The position numbers were made by a program, and so were the translations under genes. A stretch of DNA of 64,000 nt from G963677445 sp963678275 (GTDB taxonomy: Bacteria; Bacteroidota; Ignavibacteria; Ignavibacteriales; Melioribacteraceae): NCBI GenBank assembly GCA_963678275.1, contig OY782765.1:1302001-1366000 (forward strand), given 5' to 3'. Under the pieces are notes generated by a model. The model made no database searches, had not been told where the DNA came from, and saw only the letters and a list, made by a program, of their open reading frames with translations. How positions within the stretch are numbered: the first letter of the stretch is position 1; each line of letters begins with the position of its first letter. Below are positions 34,843 through 43,836 of this stretch, one piece after another.

Positions 34843-35412
34843 ATCGAAAAGATACGTTAATAAATACCTGTACTGGAAGAGCTGATAGGAATTGCAAGGG
34901 AAAGAATTATTACAATTTTAACAGCTCTTTCAATCATATTCCTGGTATTCCCTTTAATTTATGGATTTCAGTTCCATAAATTAGTCTAAAATTATGGAAT
35001 AAGCAAAAGAAGGCTCTTAAAAACCTTATTTTTTTGTTTTTAACATTAGCAGGAGAAATGACCACCCGGCAAAAATAAACCATATTGCCTTACTCAGCCA
35101 GGACAATATTTCCATCGGGATTATTGAAGGACTCTGAAAAAATCACAGAGCAGGGTTACCAGGATAAGAATGATGGTCAGGATGTTTCAATAAAATAAAA
35201 AAAACCGGGTCATCTTATAATTCCCAATTGTTTATTATCAATTAACTGACTATCCACTTACGGTTCCGCCGGTTTATGATTTAGTTGTTTTCTTTAACAA
35301 TTTGCCAGGTTTATGAGATAAGTTAAACCTAATCATACGCAAGCGGTTCCCCGATCGGAATAAATGGAATTTAGTAAAACGCCCTCTTCCATGAAAATTA
35401 TCCGCAGCTATT
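34843..35412. repeat. Gene-free gap with hairpin and inverted repeat fragment
   Basis: ATTTATGGA (34957-34965) and TCCATAAAT (34973-34981) form a nine-base stem with a seven-base loop. Positions 35247-35283 (ACTATCCACTTACGGTTCCG and on) are the inverse, slightly diverged, of 28346-28380 at the end of array A. Otherwise nothing recognisable. Confidence 0.5.
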
Positions 35413-36735
35413 CTATTTGGTTTCCTCGACAACAATTTTAGAACCGGAAACTTTTGTAACCTTCACCGGAGTGTTTCTTGTGATAAACTCCCCATCGGTG
35501 ACTACATCCACCCGTTTGCCATCGATTATAGCGGTGCCGGCAGGCCGCAGATCTGTAAGCGCTTTACCGGTATGCCCGACCATCGTTGGAAAATCAGGGC
35601 TGTAAGATGAATATCCCGATGTGGAATTAACATTATCGGCGAGTATGAGTTTATTCCACATATTTGTTTTCGGTAAAAACTTAAGCAGAAAATAAATTAC
35701 TATAAGAGTAACGATTAAGGTTAATGCCATTTGAATAATAACCGCTGAAATCATATCAAAATCAATAAAACGAAAATCGGAAAGAAGCCCCAGGAATAAC
35801 CCGGCGAACATCAGAAGAATACCTCCTATTCCAAATATTCCGAAACCGGGAATAACAAAAATTTCAAGTATCAGCAATATCGCTCCGGCTACAAATAAAA
35901 TAATTTCGATTACTGACGCAAGCTCAAGAATGTAATGCGCTCCGAAAAATAGAGCCAGCGCGATAACAGCCGCCGTTCCCGGCAGTCCCCATCCGGGTGA
36001 TTTAATTTCGGTAAACATACCTATCATGCCGATCATCATAAGCAGCGATGATATTATAGGATGACTGAGAAATCGTACGACACTCTCGGCCCAGTTCTCA
36101 TTATTTTTAACAATATCAGCCTTTTCCAGGTTAAAAAAGGCGAGCGCTTCATTAATTGAATTAAGGGTAGTATCAGCGATACCATATTTCATAGCTTCGG
36201 TGGTAGTAAGGGTAATAAGCTGGGTGCTGTCAACCAGTCCCTCCACAACAACTCTTTCATCAACCATTCCTTCCGCAATATCGGTTCGCCTGCCATTTTT
36301 TTCGGCGGTGGCCCGCATCTCGGAACGCATATAGGACTGATATTTTTCCGGCACCTTTTTCCCCTGTCCGTCAACAACTGTGGAGGCTCCGATTGAAGCG
36401 CCCGGCACCATAACAATTTTATTACAGGAAAGTGATATTAAAGCTCCTGCCGAAATGGCTCTTTTATCAATGAACGCGATGGTTAGAACATCGCTGTTAA
36501 GGATGGCGTCCTTGATCTGAGTAGCGGCGTCGACCCTTCCGCCAAAGGTATTTATACGGAAAATAACTGCGTCGGCCATCTGCTCTTCCGCGTCATCGAT
36601 CACTCTTTTTACGTAGGGAGCGAGTCCAAGATCAATATCACCCTCAATATAGGCGACATGCACCTGCGAAAATGATGAAATGAGGGGAAGTAAAAAAATA
36701 AGCGCTGAAAAAATAATCTTCGTTTTCACTTTCAT
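35413..36735 (-). CDS. NfeD-family membrane protein with ClpP-class protease domain
   Basis: 440 residues. A signal sequence is followed by a ClpP/SppA-like domain (about 25-230) with AISAGALISLSC around the putative catalytic serine and SIGASTVVDGQGKKVP further on. Several membrane segments follow (about 235-345), then a C-terminal NfeD OB domain (GHTGKALTDLRPAGTAIIDGKRVDVV). Long NfeD proteins are thought to act with SPFH/stomatin membrane proteins; none is in the neighbourhood. The start ATG overlaps the agmatinase stop (ATGA). A GTG two codons later has better spacing to GGAG and is a possible alternative start. Confidence 0.9.
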   Translation of the reverse strand: MKVKTKIIFSALIFLLPLISSFSQVHVAYIEGDIDLGLAPYVKRVIDDAEEQMADAVIFRINTFGGRVDAATQIKDAILNSDVLTIAFIDKRAISAGALISLSCNKIVMVPGASIGASTVVDGQGKKVPEKYQSYMRSEMRATAEKNGRRTDIAEGMVDERVVVEGLVDSTQLITLTTTEAMKYGIADTTLNSINEALAFFNLEKADIVKNNENWAESVVRFLSHPIISSLLMMIGMIGMFTEIKSPGWGLPGTAAVIALALFFGAHYILELASVIEIILFVAGAILLILEIFVIPGFGIFGIGGILLMFAGLFLGLLSDFRFIDFDMISAVIIQMALTLIVTLIVIYFLLKFLPKTNMWNKLILADNVNSTSGYSSYSPDFPTMVGHTGKALTDLRPAGTAIIDGKRVDVVTDGEFITRNTPVKVTKVSGSKIVVEETK

Positions 36736-37637
36736 TCTCCTTTATTGACTTCATTAATAAAAGCAAAGTTCAGCATTTTATAAAGCAGTTTTGCCGCGAT
36801 AAAATTAGACGCTGAATGATATTTTGAAGGCGCCAGCTCAACAATATCAAAACCTACTATATTACGTTCTCGTCCGACTCTTTTAAGCAGACCAAGCGTT
36901 TCATCCCAGAAAAGGCCGCCCGGTTCAGGTGTGCCGGTCGCGGGAACAACGGATGGATCAAAACCGTCGATATCAAATGTTATATAAACATTTTCAGTAA
37001 GATTGTCAACAACCCTTCCTTCCCAGTTTACTCCGTAATCACCATTCCTTATAAACCTCGCATAATATGTCGATATGCCGTTTTTCTGAATAAAATCATA
37101 CTCTTCACGGCACTGGGCCCTGATGCCAACCTGAACGATATTATCTGTAAATTCCGCGATTCGCGCCATCACAGAGGCGTGGGAGTATTTTGAGTCATCA
37201 TAACTATCACGCAAATCGGAATGCGCGTCAATCTGCAGAATACTGAGATTATCAAATTTTTCATTATAAGCGCGGAAAGGGGCGAGAGTAAGTGAATGTT
37301 CTCCGCCAAGTGTAACTAAAAATTTTTCATTTTCAAGAATCTGCATTGAACTCATATAAATTTTTTCGATCCCCTTCTCAACACTCATATTGTTAAGTTT
37401 AAGAGGTTCGAGAGCGCATATCCCTTTTTCAAAACATATCTCTCTTCCTGTCTCCTCATCAAAAAACTCGACATAATGGGAAGCATCCAGTATAGCTTTT
37501 GGACCTTCCGCGGTTCCGCGACCGTAACTCACAGTCTTTTCCAGCGGAGCCGATAGAATAAATATATCCGACTTTTCCGGGTTGGAATACTCATCTTCAA
37601 GAGCAAGGAAATTGTGGTTGATATCAAGGTAATTCAT
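36732..37637 (-). CDS. speB: Agmatinase-family ureohydrolase
   Basis: 301 residues. The binuclear manganese site of the arginase fold is complete: GGEHSLT, DAHSDLRDSYD and TFDIDGFDPS, then TGTPEPGG. The likely reaction is agmatine to putrescine and urea, in polyamine synthesis, but related enzymes use other guanidino substrates. AAGG lies eight bases before the ATG. It overlaps the NfeD gene by four bases. A strong terminator separates it from yajC upstream. Confidence 0.9.
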   Translation of the reverse strand: MNYLDINHNFLALEDEYSNPEKSDIFILSAPLEKTVSYGRGTAEGPKAILDASHYVEFFDEETGREICFEKGICALEPLKLNNMSVEKGIEKIYMSSMQILENEKFLVTLGGEHSLTLAPFRAYNEKFDNLSILQIDAHSDLRDSYDDSKYSHASVMARIAEFTDNIVQVGIRAQCREEYDFIQKNGISTYYARFIRNGDYGVNWEGRVVDNLTENVYITFDIDGFDPSVVPATGTPEPGGLFWDETLGLLKRVGRERNIVGFDIVELAPSKYHSASNFIAAKLLYKMLNFAFINEVNKGE

Positions 37638-37654
37638 CTTCTTAACCTTCTTAA

Positions 37655-37686
37655 AATAAAAAAAGAGACTTGTAAAAGTCTCTTTT
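37655..37686 (-). terminator. Terminator after yajC
   Basis: AAAAGAGACT (37661-37670), loop TGTAAA, AGTCTCTTTT (37677-37686), a ten-base stem; on the minus strand it is followed by TTTTTTATTTT. It touches the yajC stop codon and separates tgt-yajC from speB-nfeD. Confidence 0.8.
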
Positions 37687-38011
37687 AATCCTGTTTTTCT
37701 TTGTTTGTCAGAACTGTCGCGATAGCTGAACGTTCAAATTTCATCTTAACATTATTCCCGACATCGAGTAAAGCAGTTTTTTCATCGAGCCCCGCGATTG
37801 TCGCGTGGAGTCCGCCGCTTGTAACTATCTTATCACCTTTCTCAAGTTGCGAAAGTAGTTTTTCACGTTCTTTTGCTCTTTTCTGCTGAGGTCTGATTAT
37901 CATAAAATAGAAAATAAGGAATATAAGTCCGAACATAACCAGTGTTCCGACCATTCCGGTACCGCCGCCTTCACCACCGGCCGGCTGACCCATTAAAAAG
38001 AGGTAATTCAT
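37685..38011 (-). CDS. yajC: Preprotein translocase accessory subunit YajC
   Basis: 108 residues with one membrane segment (about 23-43, TLVMFGLIFLIFYFMII), followed by RPQQKRAKEREKLLSQLEKGDKIVTSGG, the hallmark of YajC. It associates with SecDF in the inner membrane. GGAGG lies four bases before the ATG, which overlaps the tgt stop (ATGA). The tgt-yajC order is common in bacteria, often followed by secD/secF; those are not present here. Confidence 0.95.
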   Translation of the reverse strand: MNYLFLMGQPAGGEGGGTGMVGTLVMFGLIFLIFYFMIIRPQQKRAKEREKLLSQLEKGDKIVTSGGLHATIAGLDEKTALLDVGNNVKMKFERSAIATVLTNKEKQD

Positions 38012-39156
38012 TTTTCCTCCGTTGCTGATACATTAATTGATATTTTATTTATTATTTCATTTTTCCAATCTTCAAATGTTCCCTCCTCAATTTTTCTCCT
38101 CGATTCGCGAACCAGATCGAGATAAAATCGCAGGTTATGGATTGTCGCAAGCTGCAAACCCAAAATTTCATTGGCTACAAAAAGATGACGCAGATAAGCC
38201 CTGCTGTAATTCCTGCAGGTATAACACCCGCATTCAGGATCAAGGGGGCTATAATCATTTTTATACCGCGCGTTCCTGATAGTTACAATACCCTGTGATG
38301 TAAAAAGGTAAGCGTTCCTCGCGTTTCTCGTGGGCATAACACAATCGAACATATCCACACCACGACTGATTGCCTCGAGAATGTTTTCAGGCCTCCCTAC
38401 TCCCATCAGGTAACGTGGTTTATTCGCGGGAATATAATCTGTAGTGAAATCGACGATTTCATACATCACTTCAGCAGGTTCCCCCACTGCAAGTCCCCCG
38501 ATCGCGTAACCATCAAAATCAAGTTTCAACAATTCTTTTGCCGATTTTTCCCTTAAATCTTTATAAACACTTCCCTGGATAATACCGAACAGATTCTGAT
38601 TAAACCCATAAAGAGGCGCTGAGCTGTCAAAAGCTTCCCGGTTCAATATTGCCCATCGGCTTGTTAGTTCGGTACTTTTTACGGCATAATCATATTCACA
38701 TGGCCAGGGTGTACATTCATCGAGAACCATCATAATATCCGACCCTATCTGCCGCTGGATATTTATCACCTTTTCCGGGGTAAAATAATGTGATGAACCA
38801 TCCAGGTGCGATCTGAACTCCACCCCTTCTTTCTTCATCTTTCTTAAATCGGAAAGACTATAGATCTGAAATCCCCCGCTGTCGGTAAGCACAGGGCGGT
38901 CCCAGTTCATAAAGCGGTGAAGCCCTCCCCCATTCTCAATTATCTCCATTCCGGGCCGGAGATAAAGATGATAGGTATTGGAGAGTATTATTTCGGCGCC
39001 AATATCATTTTTCAGGTTTTCCTCAGTAACAGCCTTCACCGTTCCCTGGGTGCCCACCGGCATAAAGATAGGTGTGTTGATTATTCCGTGATCTGTAGTT
39101 ATTTTTCCGGTTCTGGCTTTGCCTGCGGGGTTTTGCCCCGTTAACTCGAACTTCAA
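38008..39156 (-). CDS. tgt: tRNA-guanine transglycosylase
   Basis: 382 residues; exchanges guanine for the queuosine precursor preQ1 at position 34 of tRNAs with GUN anticodons. The substrate-binding motif DSGGFQ, the nucleophile region FDCVMPTRNARN and the zinc ligands CGCYTC plus the following His (RAYLRHL) are present. The length is standard. It is translationally coupled to yajC by a four-base overlap. Confidence 0.96.
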   Translation of the reverse strand: MKFELTGQNPAGKARTGKITTDHGIINTPIFMPVGTQGTVKAVTEENLKNDIGAEIILSNTYHLYLRPGMEIIENGGGLHRFMNWDRPVLTDSGGFQIYSLSDLRKMKKEGVEFRSHLDGSSHYFTPEKVINIQRQIGSDIMMVLDECTPWPCEYDYAVKSTELTSRWAILNREAFDSSAPLYGFNQNLFGIIQGSVYKDLREKSAKELLKLDFDGYAIGGLAVGEPAEVMYEIVDFTTDYIPANKPRYLMGVGRPENILEAISRGVDMFDCVMPTRNARNAYLFTSQGIVTIRNARYKNDYSPLDPECGCYTCRNYSRAYLRHLFVANEILGLQLATIHNLRFYLDLVRESRRKIEEGTFEDWKNEIINKISINVSATEEK

Positions 39157-39203
39157 GTAGTACCTTTATTTTTTACAATCTTTAAAGATAATATAAAATT
39201 ACC

Positions 39204-39578
39204 TTAACCGCCATTACTATCCCCCTTCACTTTGCCGGAAAAAATATGACGGTTGCGCGAAATGAATCGATATATTCTGTCAAGAAACGATTTTGGCAAA
39301 AATGAGAATAGGGAAATGATCTTTGTAAATCCGTCAGATTTTTCTCCGAGCCTTACGACAGCATCCGACTCTCTTTTTATTTTTCCATTCTCAATCAGCG
39401 TAATACTCTCAGAATCAAGTGAATATTTCTCCGAAATTTCCCTTCCCTCTGATGAATTGAGATCAATCCAATCGAGATCAGAATCTTTATTGCTTTTCCG
39501 GTAAATTTCAGCAGATTTTATACACAGGCTGCACCTGCCGTCATATAATACAACACATCTGTCATTCGCTGATTTCAT
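39204..39578 (-). CDS. DCC-family (DUF393) thiol-disulfide protein
   Basis: 124 residues. The family signature YDGRCSLC (CxxC at 16-19) lies at the N terminus. Then come a helix and IDLNSSEGREISEKYSL, matching the DUF393 thioredoxin-like fold. The substrate is unknown. It overlaps the CNNM/CorC gene by 17 bases, so it is part of that transcript. AGGA lies eight bases before the ATG. Confidence 0.88.
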   Translation of the reverse strand: MKSANDRCVVLYDGRCSLCIKSAEIYRKSNKDSDLDWIDLNSSEGREISEKYSLDSESITLIENGKIKRESDAVVRLGEKSDGFTKIISLFSFLPKSFLDRIYRFISRNRHIFSGKVKGDSNGG

Positions 39579-40806
39579 GATACTTTTCCTGATCTACTGT
39601 CAGTTTGACAAGGCTGATTCTGGCCTTGTCCGATCTTAAAATCTGTATTTTAAAGTGCTCTATTGTAAATGACTCATTTTTTTCCGGAATAGTTCCCAGG
39701 CGGGAAGTAATAAAACCTGCTATTGTTTCATAGTCTCCTTCAGGAATCAGAAGATCATATTCTTCGTTAAGATAATCAATCTCGCTCCTTCCGCTAAGAA
39801 TATAGTTCCAGGCGTCAATCTGTTTAGCGATGACTGTGTCGGTGTCGTGTTCATCCATTATCTCGCCAAACATCTCCTCAATAATATCCTCAACGGTTAC
39901 GATACCGGCGGTTCCTCCAAATTCATCAATTACAATCGCTATTGAAATATGTTTGGCCATAAGCTCATTCAAAAGCTCAAGCGATTTTTTCGAATCAGGG
40001 ACAAAAAGCGCCTGGCGCATTACACTCTGAAGGTCTTCCGGATTTCTAAACATATCATAAGTATGAACCAATCCTTTGATATTATCAATGTTTTCCTCAA
40101 AAACAGGCAGCTTCGAATATCCTGAACTGATAAACGTATCTATTACTTCTTCAATCGGACTATTAATGTCAACTGCCACAACATTGGTTCTGGGAGTCAT
40201 GGTTTCATAAATACGGGTTTGTTTTAATTCCATTACCTTGTTGAATATATCCGATTCCGTTTCCCCGACAATCCCGGCTTCCGTACTCTCTTCAAGCAGT
40301 GACTGCATATCAGTTCTGTCAAAAAGGTGACTGATATTTTCCTCATTAACTTCGCTGCTTCGTGTAAGCATTGAGGAAAACATTGCCACTATTTTAACTG
40401 CCGGATAAAAAAGTATTGTTATAACTCTCAGGGGAAAGGAGGTAATCATGATAAAACTATCAGCAAATTCTCTCGCGAAATATTTGGGAATAAGTTCACC
40501 AAAAAGCAAAAGCAGAAAAGATGAGAGAAGAAGTATCTGCAAATCGCTGAAATCCCATAAAGTAAGGAGAAATACCGTAAGAAGTGAAGCAAACGCAGTA
40601 TTTATAATATTATTGCTAATTAATATTGTTGAGAAAAAGGTCTCGGGGTTTTCAACAAAATATTGCGCGTTGCCCGCGGTTAGTTTTTTCCTTTTAGCTC
40701 TGATTTCAATTTTTATTTTATTTGAAACAACAAAAGCAAGCTCGGAAGAGGAAAAAAAACCACTCGCCAAAAGAAGCAGAAGAAGAGCTATTATTTCGAA
40801 TAACAT
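39562..40806 (-). CDS. CNNM/CBS/CorC-domain membrane protein
   Basis: 414 residues: a CNNM membrane domain (about 1-170, SGFFSSSELAF), a CBS pair (about 190-315, MTPRTNVVAVDINSPIEEV), the IVDEFGGTAGIVTVEDIIEE motif, and a C-terminal CorC/HlyC domain (about 330-410). These proteins are linked to magnesium or cobalt ion efflux; older annotations call them hemolysins. It starts one base after the lipoprotein stop. Confidence 0.93.
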   Translation of the reverse strand: MLFEIIALLLLLLASGFFSSSELAFVVSNKIKIEIRAKRKKLTAGNAQYFVENPETFFSTILISNNIINTAFASLLTVFLLTLWDFSDLQILLLSSFLLLLFGELIPKYFAREFADSFIMITSFPLRVITILFYPAVKIVAMFSSMLTRSSEVNEENISHLFDRTDMQSLLEESTEAGIVGETESDIFNKVMELKQTRIYETMTPRTNVVAVDINSPIEEVIDTFISSGYSKLPVFEENIDNIKGLVHTYDMFRNPEDLQSVMRQALFVPDSKKSLELLNELMAKHISIAIVIDEFGGTAGIVTVEDIIEEMFGEIMDEHDTDTVIAKQIDAWNYILSGRSEIDYLNEEYDLLIPEGDYETIAGFITSRLGTIPEKNESFTIEHFKIQILRSDKARISLVKLTVDQEKYHEISE

Positions 40807-40807
40807 A

Positions 40808-41293
40808 TTATATCACCTTTTCAACTATTTGATTTTTAAGTCTGAAAAGATATTTTTTCTTACCATATGAAAAATTAAATTCAACATCCACCGGTTGATC
40901 TATTTTATGAACAGGTACAGGGAAAAGGCCCTTTATTGTCGAAAAAATAAATCCCCGTATTTCGGGATCGTCAATATTCCGGGTCTTGGGACTGATTCTG
41001 TAAAGAATCTTACCCTCCTGCAAAATTGTTATGTTATCAAGAGAATACTCCTTTTCGCCCGTAAAATATATTTCTCCGGTAATATTAAACCTTGTCTCGG
41101 AATTTGGCATTTCATTAAGCCAGCAATAAACCTTATCGGTCTTTATCAAGGGGGCGGGTGGTTCAATTGTCTTTATAGTTTTTTCTTTAGCGGCCTCCGC
41201 TCCTTTCTGACTTTCTTTCGGAGAACTGCAGTAAACTAAAAATAAAACGCTGACAAGAATAAAAAATAAATTCCTGGTATTCATTTTAATCAT
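40808..41293 (-). CDS. Putative lipoprotein, unknown function
   Basis: 161 residues. The N terminus NLFFILVSVLFLVYCSS ends in a cysteine that could be acylated, although tyrosine before it is unusual for a lipobox. The mature part has a hydrophilic linker rich in Lys and Glu, then a beta-rich domain (RFNITGEIYFTGEKEYSLDN). No family is recognised. The start overlaps the UbiA-family gene stop by four bases. A second ATG three codons later has a wider spacing to AGG. Confidence 0.7.
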   Translation of the reverse strand: MIKMNTRNLFFILVSVLFLVYCSSPKESQKGAEAAKEKTIKTIEPPAPLIKTDKVYCWLNEMPNSETRFNITGEIYFTGEKEYSLDNITILQEGKILYRISPKTRNIDDPEIRGFIFSTIKGLFPVPVHKIDQPVDVEFNFSYGKKKYLFRLKNQIVEKVI

Positions 41294-42162
41294 GCCTGTA
41301 AATAAATAATATAAACGACTGACGCAACATAAAAGAAAAGATTCATAAGAGTTGGCACATCGGTAATAAGTATTTCCACAGCGTTTTCACCCCGGCTTTT
41401 TTTTACTACAAGGAACATATAACGAAAAATGCCAAAGACAACAAAAATAGTTGTATATACAAGATTTTCAGTGTGAAAATGCTCTATTGTTCTTGGAGAA
41501 ACTGTGTAGACAGCGTAACTTAAAATAACCGCCGCGGCTGATATCGCGGATATCTGATCAATAAAATAAATACTGTAATCCTTAAGCACTTTTCTTGTGC
41601 TTCCCGCTCCTCCCGATGAAACAAGTTCCGATCTTCTTTTCATTACAGCGAGAAAAAGAGAAATAAAAAGAGTTGTAAGAATCAGCCAGCTCGAAACATA
41701 AACATCGATAACCAGAGCTCCTCCGAGAACCCGCAGCATAAATCCCCCCGCGATACACATTAGGTCCACAATCACAACAGTTTTAAAGTAGAGCGTATAA
41801 GCAATATTAACAATCACATAAGCAAGAAGAACCAGCATAAATTCCGCGCTGAAAAGAAAGTTCAGCGACAAAGCTCCGACACCAAGTATAATCATTATAA
41901 TTACAGCTCTGGTTTTAGAGATTGCCCCACTGGCAAGAGGTCTGTTTTTTTTCTTCGGATGCTGCCTGTCGGCTTCTATGTCCATATAGTCGTTAAAGAC
42001 ATATACCAGGCTGGTAACAAGAGAAAAACCTAAAAACGCCAGTGTAACATTAAGAAAACTGGGGATATCAAATAATAGTTCGGCAAAAAGCAAAGGGACA
42101 AAAACAAATGAGTTCTTAATCCAGTGAGAAACTCTTATCAGATTAATATACTGTTTAAGCAT
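41290..42162 (-). CDS. UbiA-family prenyltransferase, decaprenylphosphate phosphoribosyltransferase-like
   Basis: 290 residues, with about eight to nine membrane segments. The motif NDYMDIEADRQHPKKKNRPLA is the Mg/diphosphate-binding region of the UbiA superfamily. The opening IRVSHWIKNSFVFVPLLFA and the HPKKKNRPLASG form match the subfamily that transfers phosphoribosyl to polyprenyl phosphate in cell-wall arabinan precursor synthesis. That role in this organism is inference. It overlaps the mutase gene by one base (TGATG) and the lipoprotein by four. Confidence 0.88.
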   Translation of the reverse strand: MLKQYINLIRVSHWIKNSFVFVPLLFAELLFDIPSFLNVTLAFLGFSLVTSLVYVFNDYMDIEADRQHPKKKNRPLASGAISKTRAVIIMIILGVGALSLNFLFSAEFMLVLLAYVIVNIAYTLYFKTVVIVDLMCIAGGFMLRVLGGALVIDVYVSSWLILTTLFISLFLAVMKRRSELVSSGGAGSTRKVLKDYSIYFIDQISAISAAAVILSYAVYTVSPRTIEHFHTENLVYTTIFVVFGIFRYMFLVVKKSRGENAVEILITDVPTLMNLFFYVASVVYIIYLQA

Positions 42163-43814
42163 CAGAAAACAACCCGCTCCTCATAAATTCCAAATTTTTC
42201 AGAAAGTTTATTTACCATTTCACCTAAAGTTACATAATTTTCAGCAGCTTTAATAAGAACAGGCATAATATTTTTTCCATCAGTAGCACAGCTTTCTATT
42301 TCTTTCAGTGATTCCTCAACAAGTTTTTCATCACGTGAAAGTTTAAGTTCAGCGAGTCTCTGCTTCTGCTTCTTCTCCACTTCAGGCGGCACTTTAAGAA
42401 TTGGTATTTCAGGTTTATCATCAGCGTCAATAAAAGAATTGACCCCGACTATATATTTCTCATTTTTTTCAAGCTGTTTCTGGTAGCGGTAGGCGGCGTC
42501 CGCTATCTCTTTTTGGAAGTAGCCTTCTTCAATCGCCGGAATCACACCTCCGAAAGAATCGATCTCATCAAATATTTTATTCGCCGCTTCTTCCATTCTG
42601 TCGGTCAGGCTCTCAATAAAATAACTTCCCCCGAGCGGATCAACAGTATTGATAACACCAGTTTCATAAGCCAGTAACTGCTGGGTTCTCAGTGCAATTC
42701 TCACAGCCTTCTCGGAAGGAAGAGCGAGTGTTTCATCCATAGAATTTGTGTGGAGCGACTGGGTGCCGCCCAGCGCGGCTGCCATCGCCTGAAATGCGGT
42801 CCGGACAATATTGTTTTCAGGCTGTTGCGCTGTCAGAGTGCAGCCTGCTGTCTGTGTGTGAAATCTCATCCACATCGATCTTTCTTTTTTAGCGCCATAT
42901 TTGTTTTTCATCCTTCGGGCATATATCCTTCTTGCCGCGCGATATTTAGCGATCTCTTCAAAAAAATCGAGATGAGAATTAAAGAAAAATGAAATTCGGG
43001 CCGCAAAGTCATCCACATTAAGTCCCCGCTCAATTGCAGCTTCAATATAAGCAAATCCATCGGCGAGAGTATAAGCAAGTTCCTGAGCCGCTGTCGATCC
43101 GGCCTCCCTGATATGATAACCGCTGACAGATACAGGATTCCACTGGGGAACCTCATTTGTACAATATTCAATCATATCGGTTATTATTCGCATTGATGGT
43201 TCGGGGGGAAAGATGTACTCTTTCTGGGCAATGTACTCTTTGAGAATATCGTTCTGAAGAGTGCCTCTTAACTTACCGAAATCAACCCCCTGCTTTTTTG
43301 CCACAGCTAAATAGAAAGCGAATATCATAGCCGCGGGGGAATTGATTGTCATGGAGGTTGATACTTTGTCGAGTGGAATTCCTTCAAAAAGTATCTCCAT
43401 ATCCCGCAGTGTGGATATGGACACGCCGCAGATACCGACTTCTCCTTCACTAAGCTCATCATTCGAGTCTCTCCCCATCAATGTCGGCAGATCAAATGCC
43501 ACCGAAAGTCCGGTCTGTCCCTTCTCCAGCAGATACTTAAACCTTTGATTAGTATCTTCGGGAGTCCCGAATCCCGCGAACTGGCGCATAGTCCATATCT
43601 TTCCCCTGTAACCGCTTGTATGAATTCCCCGGGTAAAAGGATATTCACCCGGAAATCCTATATTATCCAAAAATTTATCTTCTTCCACATCATGGGGTGA
43701 ATAAAGCTCTTCTATTTTCTGATCCGAAACAGTTGTAAAGCTGCTATTTTCCACCTTATTTTTTGATGAACGGTCCAGGAATCTTTCAAAGGCGTTTTTA
43801 TATTCTTTTTTCAT
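42162..43814 (-). CDS. Acyl-CoA mutase large subunit, isobutyryl-CoA mutase-like
   Basis: About 550 residues, covering only the TIM-barrel substrate half; the B12-binding subunit must be encoded elsewhere. The family is the coenzyme-B12 acyl-CoA mutases (methylmalonyl-CoA mutase group). Two positions that separate the types have the isobutyryl-CoA form: Phe in WTMRQFAGFG (residue 79 from this start) and Gln in KEYIAQKEYIFPP (residue 197), where methylmalonyl-CoA mutases have Tyr and Arg. A default annotation would be methylmalonyl-CoA mutase. The ATG at 43814 is chosen because AAAGGA lies upstream; the TTG at 43865 adds 17 residues overlapping mutL. Confidence 0.85.
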   Translation of the reverse strand: MKKEYKNAFERFLDRSSKNKVENSSFTTVSDQKIEELYSPHDVEEDKFLDNIGFPGEYPFTRGIHTSGYRGKIWTMRQFAGFGTPEDTNQRFKYLLEKGQTGLSVAFDLPTLMGRDSNDELSEGEVGICGVSISTLRDMEILFEGIPLDKVSTSMTINSPAAMIFAFYLAVAKKQGVDFGKLRGTLQNDILKEYIAQKEYIFPPEPSMRIITDMIEYCTNEVPQWNPVSVSGYHIREAGSTAAQELAYTLADGFAYIEAAIERGLNVDDFAARISFFFNSHLDFFEEIAKYRAARRIYARRMKNKYGAKKERSMWMRFHTQTAGCTLTAQQPENNIVRTAFQAMAAALGGTQSLHTNSMDETLALPSEKAVRIALRTQQLLAYETGVINTVDPLGGSYFIESLTDRMEEAANKIFDEIDSFGGVIPAIEEGYFQKEIADAAYRYQKQLEKNEKYIVGVNSFIDADDKPEIPILKVPPEVEKKQKQRLAELKLSRDEKLVEESLKEIESCATDGKNIMPVLIKAAENYVTLGEMVNKLSEKFGIYEERVVF

Positions 43815-43836
43815 AATCAGGTTTTCCTTTCTCTTA

